A stretch of 64,000 bases of DNA from Pohlia nutans (Eukaryota; Streptophyta; Bryopsida; Bryales; Mniaceae): the NCBI GenBank assembly GCA_022496805.1, contig CM040107.1, positions 11,924,501 to 11,988,500 of the forward strand. Reading direction: 5' to 3'. Each line of letters begins with the position of its first letter. Positions within the stretch are counted from its first letter, which is position 1. A program made the translations under genes and the position numbers. Below are positions 56,215 to 64,000 of the stretch, piece after piece. The notes below the pieces were generated by a model. It searched no databases and was not told the origin of the DNA. It worked only from the letters and a program-made list of their open reading frames with translations.

Positions 56215-56754
56215 AAGCTTGTATGCGAGCGGAGAGCGGAGAGCGGAGAACAGAAAGTGGAGAGCGGAGAGCGGAAAACTCAAATTCAATTATTCAAACT
56301 TGGAAAAAAAGGGACCCCTATGACCACGGAATTTTGAAAATTGGATTAAAAAAATTTGAACTTATTCCAAATTTAGCTGTATAAATTAGTCTAAATTTAG
56401 GGTTTAAAACCTATTACCGTGTAGCCAGGTGACCTTGTGACCGTGAGACCTTGTTACCCGCAACCGAGCGACCACGTGACCTTGTGACCGAGTAATCATG
56501 TGACCGTGTAACTATTGGTTCTTGTAACCGTGTGAGTTACAAACCGCATAACCGAGGGAATTGAAAACATTATACCGTGTACTTATTAGCCGCATTGTTG
56601 AGTTTACCATATGATAGTTACCAGCTGCAGGAACTCATTACCTATAAGGTAACTAGTGAATTAAACACATCGAATTTGATATTTTAAATCTCTTCACATG
56701 ATTAATATAGCGTAAATCTTTTACTGTCACTTCAACTAATATTAGCTACGGTAC
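56215..56754. repeat. Dispersed AGCGGAG repeat and degenerate TGACCGTG tract
   Basis: GAGCGGAGAGCGGAGAGCGG at about 56225 with further copies to 56275, followed by CCTATGACCACGGAATTTTG. From about 56420 to 56600 a degenerate TGACCGTG/TGTAACCGTG tract. Related to copies near 18.3, 23.5, 41.5 and 55.0 kb. No gene. Confidence 0.65.
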
Positions 56755-57522
56755 ATGGCTATACCTCTCGCCCTTCGCCCCTGTCCCTCACCTCTCCAAA
56801 TTTCAGTGCGTCAGTCCGCCCTCCTCGCATTTGCACTCGATCCTCTGCTTTTTGGCATTCTGGCATTTCATCAACTTAGGATGGCTCCCTATTTCGCAGA
56901 GTTGATGGAGTTGTTTTCTGAGGTGTGGGTGACACCGGAGGTCGCAATGAACGTAGTATTCTCTGACATAATGCCTGAGACGCATCCGGAGCGAATGAAG
57001 AACAGCGATTGGTGTATCGCGTACATTGAGGTCCTGGAGAACCTGAAGCAGCGTGGATTGAATTGGGCTGCGTTGATTGAAACCATGCCAACGTGGTCCG
57101 CATATTTAGTGGCCCATAGAGAGATGAACTTGGCAAGGAAAGAAAGAAAAGAGCACGGAACAGGGATGTTTTTCACCTACTGGGTAGAGGCGCTGACAAT
57201 GTTTATGACTAGTCGAGACATTCCATTTGAGATTGATGAACAACTTGTGAGGACGGATTTGCACTTGCTGTCACAGCAGCAGAAAGTTCTGCTCCGCGAC
57301 CATCTGAAAGCAACTGCTGAGTTTAAGCTAATGGGACCGACTGAAGGATTCAGCATGAGCGCAAGTTTATCCAGCAGCGCGAAACGTGGAAGACAATGTA
57401 GGTACTGGGCACCTCGAAGAGTCTACGTTGGCGACCTGGAGTGGCCAATCGGAGCAAAGGTGTGCCTCAACGCAATCTTCGGAAGACCCTCGGACGCCTG
57501 GCGTGATAGTTTCTTTGGCTAG
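56755..57522 (+). CDS. Intact 255-aa ORF, unknown
   Basis: Uninterrupted from ATG 56755; a second ATG at 56881 (MAPYFAELMELFSEVWV) may be the real start because the first 42 residues are a hydrophobic, Pro/Leu-rich lead. The body is helical and charged (ERMKNSDWCIAYIEVLENLK, REMNLARKERKEHG, LLSQQQKVLLRDHLKATAEF), with a basic linker SSSAKRGRQCRYWAPRR before the end WPIGAKVCLNAIFGRPSD. I recognise no domain. It is one of few frames here without damage, and no neighbour suggests a role. If the lead is used it could act as a targeting peptide. Confidence 0.45.
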   Translation: MAIPLALRPCPSPLQISVRQSALLAFALDPLLFGILAFHQLRMAPYFAELMELFSEVWVTPEVAMNVVFSDIMPETHPERMKNSDWCIAYIEVLENLKQRGLNWAALIETMPTWSAYLVAHREMNLARKERKEHGTGMFFTYWVEALTMFMTSRDIPFEIDEQLVRTDLHLLSQQQKVLLRDHLKATAEFKLMGPTEGFSMSASLSSSAKRGRQCRYWAPRRVYVGDLEWPIGAKVCLNAIFGRPSDAWRDSFFG

Positions 57523-58387
57523 CGAGGAGTCGAAACAAGGATTTGAGATGGACAATAACTAGTAAGACAGCAAACTCTCGTTGTGCAGGAATAGGAGGAA
57601 CGTATGAGGCAGATAAGGGCTTCAGATTTTAGTATTGCGAAGCTGCATAATCCAGTATGACAATTTTGAGACTCTAGGAATCAGAGCGCGTTAACAATTG
57701 TAAAGTATTCTGTGGCTTAAACATGGATGTGCGAGTTCTATTGTGACTAAATCACGTGTGTCTCATATTGAACATGCATACATAAGCGCAAGCGTAAGCT
57801 CTTGGCACCTACAGGATATAGAGATGTACACGAGCCCGAGAATACTTAGCTTGTTCCCCAGCACGCACCCCAAGAACCTGACCCCGACTATCTCCCCGAG
57901 CCTGTCGCAACACGGCACCTCTCGGCTCCAACAGGCTACAACTACGCATCGACCGGGCACGTCGCACTCTTCGACGGTTCGACCTCGTACCTGTCGGCTC
58001 CGACAGGGTACATCGACGCCATCCCATGCCACGATGGGCACGTCGCCCTTTAGGGTTCCACTCCGACAGAGCATCGCGTCGGAATTGACCAGGTATCATC
58101 ACGCTACGTTGCCATAGGAACACATAAGCATGATACAATCAAGAGGCAAGAATAATACGGTTTAGGGTAAAACAAACATGACAAGGATGTTACCAAGTGT
58201 AATACAAGATCGACTCAGCGTTAAACAACTATCAAACATGGAATTCAAGTAAGCCTAGTGAAGTGAAATGAAATTGAGCTTGAAGTTCCAAAATTGTGCC
58301 TTCATCTCAAAGAGGTCTCTCAGCCCTTATACATGCAAGTTCAAGAGCACCAGTCTTGGAGATTACTATTGCAGGAAACAACATGAC
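57523..58387. other. Intergenic with dyad motifs
   Basis: CCTGTCGG-CT-CCGACAGG at about 58000-58017 is a perfect 8-bp palindrome, and CCTCTCGGCTCCAACAGG at about 57919 a diverged copy. The same dyad recurs in the 62.4-63.5 kb intron. No gene supported. Confidence 0.5.
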
Positions 58388-58942
58388 CTAATAGTCTTTA
58401 ATCCAGCATGGCTTGTAATTGCCCGAGTCAGTGTTGGAGTCCGCACCACAACCAGTGTCCCATTCATAGCACTCCGGATTTGGATAAGCTTCTGCAGGCT
58501 CCATGCAATGAGAACAATTGCCGTACTCCTTCCATTCATAACAAGCTTCCACGTCGCCGACTGGATCGACCTCATCCTCAATTGGATATGTGTCAGCCCC
58601 AGAGCTGTCGTCGTCGTCAGATCCGTCAACATCAACTTCGTCATCTGCAAATTCAACCCACTCTGAAGCATCGTCTCCCTCCAAAGAACATTCATCTGGA
58701 TCCTCTGAAACTGGGGGACTGCTACATCCGGCTCCGAACATGACTGTGGACACACTCATAGAAGAATAGGATGAAGCGAGTGCTTGAGGAAGTGCATCAT
58801 CTCTCTTCCGTTTCTTCCCACGCGCCTTGTCTGGAATCTCAATTAACTCAGTCACCCACGAAACACTACTAAAATCTTCCACAATTGTCGCCATGGCCGA
58901 GAGTGAGGAGAAATGCAAAGGAAGGAGAGCCGGTGAACTCAT
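58388..58942 (-). CDS. Acidic nuclear-type protein, unknown (184 aa or 168 aa)
   Basis: Uninterrupted minus frame. ATG at 58892-58894 (MATIVEDFSSVSWVTELIEI) is the more natural start than the one at 58942. Residues carry a basic KARGKKRKRDD stretch (likely nuclear localisation signal), then a strongly acidic block (EFADDEVDVDGSDDDDSSGA) and a Cys/Tyr/Glu-rich end with paired Cys (GNCSHCMEP, PNPECYEWDTGC) that might bind metal. No known family. An acidic transcription-related or histone-binding role would be speculation. It lies about 0.7 kb downstream of the copy A fusion gene on the same strand. Confidence 0.4.
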   Translation of the reverse strand: MSSPALLPLHFSSLSAMATIVEDFSSVSWVTELIEIPDKARGKKRKRDDALPQALASSYSSMSVSTVMFGAGCSSPPVSEDPDECSLEGDDASEWVEFADDEVDVDGSDDDDSSGADTYPIEDEVDPVGDVEACYEWKEYGNCSHCMEPAEAYPNPECYEWDTGCGADSNTDSGNYKPCWIKDY

Positions 58943-59667
58943 ATAAGTGGCGATGGTATAAATGAAGGTAGCTGATCATGATAAAATCCACCATGAGTAG
59001 GAGTACAATAAGGAAGAGAAAATAATAGAAATTTTCATGATCAGCAGCCGTCATAAAGTCTAAGTACAGATCCGCAGCCGTCAATCTTGAAATTATAATG
59101 AAAATAGGGTCTAATGAACTCAATGAAATTTAAAACGGCAATGATTAAGAATATAATGATATAGATCTCAGGGCTGTTGTACAACCTAGGGGAGAAAGTA
59201 ATGATAGGTAGCAAGGACAGCAGGCCGACATGGCGTACGTAAGGACAGTTAATAGCGGAGTACCCAATAAATAATAGAAATGAGATTAGAAATAACATAC
59301 CTTAGGTATAAATTAGAAATAAGGTCCTTGGGATGCGGGTTGGCAGAACCTAGAATAATCAATGTGAGTGCTTCAGACTCTCAGGTACTCACATTGGCCC
59401 CAATCCCCTGGTCTAACTGGCACCAGATCTCCTGACTTCCCCTGGGAGCGAGCCAAATGACGTGAGTTGAATGCACGACTAGACGATGACTGGGACTTTG
59501 AACAACATCCACGAATAATGCCGGAGTGACAAATAATCCACACGCATGCCAATGACATAGATCATTGACACAAGAGGGGATGACAAGGTGACAGGCGGGT
59601 ATATGAAAAACAAGTCATTAATACAATAAACAAGACGGGTGAGTAAAATCAACGGCCCGTAATGCGG
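58943..59667. other. Intergenic, no gene seen
   Basis: AT-rich; nothing supported on either strand. Confidence 0.4.
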
Positions 59668-62382
59668 CTAGCCGGAGTATTCTGAGTGGCTAGAATTGCC
59701 GGTAAGACAATTTAACACATGGCAATGCTCAACAAAGTCATGCGAGGTGTCTAGAACTGCGGAATGATCTATGAATCGCTCCACGGCCCGGGACCGTAAG
59801 GACGGCTGCTTCACCAGCGGGAGCGGAGTGATATGCATCGCAAGTAGACGAGCAGTCCGCTCCGCATAATCCGGCAAAGAGAAGGCGCGGCGTGGAGACC
59901 TGAAGGCGATTCAATTATCAGAATTTGATGCACGCAGTATCCATTCAGATAGTTGGAAATCAAAATGCCATAAGTCACAGAATGGAAATGAATGAGAAAT
60001 ACTCACTTACGCATCGGTAAGACGCTGGCGCTTCTTGACGGGCGACGCCGGCCGAAACTGCAGAGACGACTCGAGCTCTTCATTCCTTGTCGAAGTAGAT
60101 GAAACAGGTTGAGCGGGGCTAAGGAATATGTCTTTAGCTTTGGACTCCAGAACTTTATTGACAAGGGGCTCCAATACACCAATGAAGATGTTTGAGTCGG
60201 CCTCCAAGGCAATGATGTGCCTTCCCGAAGTAACACAGGCATGGATCGAGCATCCTGCGCAATGTCAGAACACAATATCAGAATCAGAGGCATAGGATGT
60301 GCTGATGCTAGCGCTGATAGCGATTGAACTCACCTGTTGCAGCGGCAATGTCAACCACGATATTCTCCTCGTCGGTGGCAGAGAGAATGAGACTCGGGAA
60401 GAATGTCAGGTCCTTCTCTTTCGGACCACGGCACGGACCATCTGCGTTTACTGTAAGCGTCTCCGTGACCGTAAAATTTACAATCGCGTCCTGTTTCCAC
60501 AAATCGATGGATAGAATCTGCAGCGCTTGGGAAGCTCTGAAATCGAATTTGGAATGCCTCGGCGTCTTGTCTGTTCGCGGGTGGGTGCAGGCAGTGCGCA
60601 CCAGTAGGGCCACTTTGAACATGCTCGTGGTGGAGCCTCGAATCCTTGCAGACTTCAAGCACATTCGGTTAACGCTAGTCCAGTCCTTAAACACTTTGAA
60701 GCCAAACGCGGGGAAATACGACTCAATCTCCTTACGAGTTTGATCATTATCATCACTATAGATGAAGAACACGACCCCGTCGTCGTGAAGGTACTCGTCA
60801 GCGAATTGGAATAGGTTTTTGAAGTAGTCGCAAGGTCGAGTGTTCCACTCTGGCACATTGTCCTCGGGATGTGAGACACCCGGCACCGGTAGATTGTCCG
60901 GGACATCTGCAATCACAAGGTCCACGTATGTGCTCTTCGCAGCATCCTTCCCAAGAACAGTGCAGTGCTTGCCCCGGTTTATTTCCGTGGAGAATTCAGA
61001 AATCTCGTCAAACATGTTGACATGCAGCTCCTTATTCAGGACAAGCTGTCTACACTGACGTCTCTGTCCAAGCTTCGTTTGCGACATGGGTGCGGAAGGA
61101 GCACGGATCGGGTAGGACAGCGATGGGTGAGTCGAGAACACCGACTGCGAAGGCTAAGCGGACATCTGGGTCGAGAGCATCGGCCATCCCCTCTCACGTT
61201 CGCCAGTTATATCCTCAATGTCGGGGTCATCCTGCCGTTGCATCACACGAACAGGTGGCTCTGATGCAACAGGAGCATCGGAAGGTGCCGCTGCCAAGGG
61301 TGCTGACGGTGTGGAGGTGACAGTTGTTTGTGTTGCCTCTTGCTTCTTCTCGCGCCTCAACTTCGCAGCGAGGGCCTTCTTCTCCTTAACTGCCTTCTCC
61401 TTCTCTTCTCTCGTCAGCTCCTTTGCGGGTGTCTGGGCCACAGGCTCATCGCTATCCGCCGCCATCGGAACTCCGCTGTTGAGCCGCAGCTTAGTGGCCT
61501 CCTCTTTTGGACTGCAGAAGTTCTTCGGGCACTCGAGGTACCAGCAATTCTCCTCTAGATGTGCATAGCTGTAGGTCTTCTTCTGGTGATTGGTGAAAAT
61601 ATAGTTCTGGTTAGTTGAATCACACCATGCAGTCGCCCACGGCGGCATATCCTTCAGAGCCCCTTTACGAAGAAGCTCGTGTCTCATGTATCTGCACAAT
61701 GTCAAATATATATTCATCATTCAGAACTCTCATGGCACATTAAGAAATCGAAACTAGAATGCTATGTTGCGGAGTGAGTTGTCCAGTACCGATGAACAAG
61801 CCGCATGGCAAATCTTTTGTGGGCTGGCCAATCCTCCCACTTCGTTGCTCAACTGAACTGCACCGAGCCGGTGAAGTTACCGAGGTAAGCCTTCTCCCAA
61901 ACCTTGCACTGCCACTTAAGCAAGTACGTTGGCAGCGTGTCAAATTTTACCGGCTCGAGATCCAATGACGGTTTAAGGTCATCCACTACTTTTACCGCCT
62001 CATCTTCTAACTGCAAATTACAAGAAACAGGACGAAGTAAGTCGATACAAGAAGAAATGATGCCAGATGAGTTACATCGAATTAGAGAATTTGAATACGA
62101 TTGGGGATGAATGTTTACCCCCGCATAGAAGGAGGCGCGGTTCAACCACGCAACGAGCTGACTCTCAGGACATAGAGACCTTGGAAAGAAGTACGTGTCT
62201 CGAATTACCGGTCCACTGTTCCACCACTTGAGCCACATAATCTTGTGCTTGGCGGCAACAGGAGTAGTTGATAGCACCAAGAGTTTGTCCAGGTGCATCT
62301 TGATCCGTTCGGAGTGCGTTGACCCATAATACTTTCGAATCTGCCAAACACCTCAATCAGTAAAATGATATACGTGTGACAG

Positions 62383-62697
62383 GTCCCAAGGGCGTGACGG
62401 GCACGAGTGCCGCGACACCGAGCAGCGGCCCGTGGACACGCAGGGGTAGCCCGTCGGCTCCGAAAGGGTACTATGGGGCGTGGCTTGGGCGTGACGGGCA
62501 GGCGTGACGGGTCCCAAGGGCGTGACAGGCACGAGTGCCGCGACAAAGAGCAGCGGGCCGTGGACACGCAGGAGTAGCCCGTCGGCTCCGACAGGGTACT
62601 ATGGGGCGTGGCCAGGGCGTGACGGGCAGGCGTGACGGGTCCCAACGGCGTGACGGGCATGAGTGCCGCGACAAAAGAGCAGCGGGCCGTGGACGCA
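62383..62697. repeat. 128-bp tandem repeat in an intron of copy A
   Basis: Anchors GTCCCAAGGGCGTGACGGGC (62383), GTCCCAAGGGCGTGACAGGC (62511) and GTCCCAACGGCGTGACGGGC (62639) give a 128-bp period, about 2.5 copies, GC-rich. Each complete unit holds a CCCGTCGGCTCCGA-AGGGTA dyad. Minus-strand ORFs here follow the repeat. Confidence 0.93.
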
Positions 62698-62971
62698 CCA
62701 CTATCCCTTAGAATCTTCTCATGAATGCTAACTTTATGACAAATGTTCTACAAATATTCGAATATCGACGAATGAGGGCACTACGTATCACATCAACAGT
62801 CAATATGTTTACTCCCGCAAGGTTTTGAGATGCGAGTATGTAACCTGTCGGCACCGACGGGCTATGGAGGTATGATATTTGTTCGCAGTCCCCTGAGCGA
62901 ATTCAACATCGACTACTTACACTGAGAATGGTTCCATGGAAACAAGCAAGGATTGAGACTAGCAAGGAGTC

Positions 62972-63536
62972 ACCTGTCGGCACCGAGGGGCTACAAACCC
63001 ATGTCACTCCATCACTAATACCGCTTCGAGCACACTCAGTAGATTAACCTAGGAATCACCTGCTAGCACCGAGGGGCTACAAACCCATGTCACTCGATCA
63101 CAAATACCGCTCCGAGCACACTCAGTGGATTAACCTAGGAATCACCTGTCGGCACCGAGGGGCTACAAACCCATGTCACTCGATCACAAATACCGCTCCG
63201 AGCACACTGAGTGGATTAACCTAGGAATCACTTGTTGGCACCGAGGGGCTACAAACCCATGTCACTCGATCACAAATACTGCTCCGAGCACACTGAGTGG
63301 ATTAACCTAGGAATCACTTGTCCGCACCGAGGGGCTACAAACCCATGTCACTTGATCACAAATACCGCTCCGAGCACACTCAGTGGATTAACCTAGGAAT
63401 CACCTATTCGCACCAAGGGGCTACAAACCCATGTCACTCGATCACAAATGCCGCTCTAGGCACACTTAGTAGATTAACCTAAGAATCACATGTCCGCAAC
63501 GAGGGGCTACAAACCCATGTCACTCGATCACAATCT
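62972..63536. repeat. 86-bp tandem repeat in the same intron
   Basis: GCACCGAGGGGCTACAAACC recurs at about 62981, 63066, 63152, 63238, 63324, 63410 and 63496, a period of 86 bp, about seven copies with few differences. Each unit contains TCGGCACCGA or a one-base variant. Ends about 70 bp before the 3' edge of the neighbouring exon. Confidence 0.95.
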
Positions 63537-64000
63537 ATGAAAGCTCGACATCGACAGTGTAGCTCTAGAAATCATCGATTGGATCGACGTCAGAGAATAC
63601 ATACCTCATCTATGAATTCTGGGCCCATAATTGGATTGGCTATCGCCTGCATCTCGCTGAATTTCCCCACCAGATCCCGCTTAAGCTTCGTCACCGCGTC
63701 ATCCACAGCATCTCAGTGGCCCCTCACCGTCTGATCCTTCAACGGTGTGTCGGCCTTGTACAACGCGGACGCCTCCTCCGCCTTCGCGGCGATTTGGTCC
63801 TTTTCACAACGCAACGTTGCATGATTACTCTTTACCACTCAGCATGACTGCAATCAGCTCATAGAGTAATTGAAGTTGCAGGACATTCATTACCGCATAT
63901 AGGAAGCAGATCATCATGTCCCCGGTCAGCGGGTACCACGTCTGGCTCTTCGCCTTCTTGCTCACGCAGTCCTTATACTTCACCTCGTTGATGAGGGGCT

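Larger units (their letters stand above)
59668..64000 (-). pseudogene. ParB-like / DNA-methyltransferase-like fusion gene, copy A (5'-truncated by window, three stops)
   Basis: Minus-strand exons: beyond 64000 to 63894 (KKAKSQTWYPLTGDMMICFL), 63605 to about 63832, 62119-62340 (IMWLKWWNSG), 61790-62010, 60334-61691, 60011-60254 and 59668-59899 (stop at 59668-59670). GT-AG borders, phases consistent. The long exon holds the Lys/Glu linker, then VDLVIADVPDNLPVPG (motif IV place; DVPDNLP core at 60887-60907) and LHDDGVVFFIYSDD, and ends NIVVDIAAATG (motif I place, 60334-60358). The next exon reads CSIHACVTSGRHIIALEADS, a close match to the block after motif I in N4/N6 DNA methyltransferases. Stops: TGA 63713-63715, TGA 61849-61851, TAG 61154-61156. 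The ParB-like part would lie beyond the window. Copy A lacks introns that copy B has: its 62119-62340 exon equals two of B's and its 60334-61691 exon equals three. Confidence 0.72.

Noticed and set aside
14414..61156. Reassigned TAA/TAG coding for Gln, as in some ulvophyte algae
   Set aside because: TGA also interrupts the same frames, frameshifts and catalytic losses accompany the stops, and decay by C-to-T change explains all of them.
62205..62701. Minus-strand ORFs rich in Arg/Pro/Ala
   Set aside because: They read through the 128-bp intronic repeat and are not conserved in copy B.

Overview
This window reads as nuclear DNA of a green-lineage eukaryote. Interstitial TTTAGGG (plant-type telomere) runs occur at several places, some genes have GT-AG introns, and the mobile elements are of kinds common in plants: a BED/DUF659/hATC hAT transposase, a Ty3/gypsy gag-pol, SWIM-finger transposase-like genes, a DUF7869-type gene and a Ty1/copia-type solo LTR. 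From memory of these families, not from any search, an early-diverging streptophyte (for example a charophyte) fits best; the species is unknown.

Layout. 0-18 kb: a RING-H2/coiled-coil protein (443-3106, minus) and a pseudokinase (11561-13216, plus) lie among eight clusters of one unusual compound satellite built from GGACGG/CCGTCC dyads about 20-27 bp apart. The same stretch holds decayed gene pieces, AT-rich ACAATATG arrays, and a hAT transposase pseudogene (14348-17464). 18-23 kb: an array of ATCGTCG/CGACGAT palindromes is followed by a decayed DUF7869-type gene (20115-22964). 23.8-35.2 kb: a 13-exon minus-strand gene with a foreign gag-like ORF in its second intron. 36-46 kb: small orphan ORFs and a SWIM-finger transposase-like pseudogene. 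47-55 kb: a decayed gypsy element with an extra downstream ORF, itself interrupted by a solo LTR. 55-59 kb: a second SWIM-finger fragment and two intact ORFs of unknown function. 59.7-64 kb: the 3' part of a second copy of the 13-exon gene.

The most interesting content is that pair of paralogous multi-exon genes (copy B, 23849-35247; copy A, 59668 to beyond 64000). Splicing by hand gives a protein with a ParB/sulfiredoxin-like domain (DGNHRR motif, seen only in copy B), an uncharacterised middle with a WLKWWN signature, a Lys/Glu-rich linker, and a C-terminal domain in the order of beta-class amino-DNA methyltransferases (motif IV first, motif I last). ParB-methyltransferase combinations are familiar from phages and prophages; a multi-exon plant-type version would be unusual. 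Both copies carry in-frame stops (five and three) and divergent catalytic motifs, so these two loci are probably relics of a larger family.

Most coding regions here are broken. Many premature stops are a single C-to-T step from CAA, CAG or CGA, and a G-to-A step explains loss of the integrase catalytic Glu and of one SWIM Cys. That is what decay of methylated transposon DNA would look like. Intact long ORFs are few: the RING protein, the pseudokinase, and ORFs at 56755-57522 and 58388-58942.
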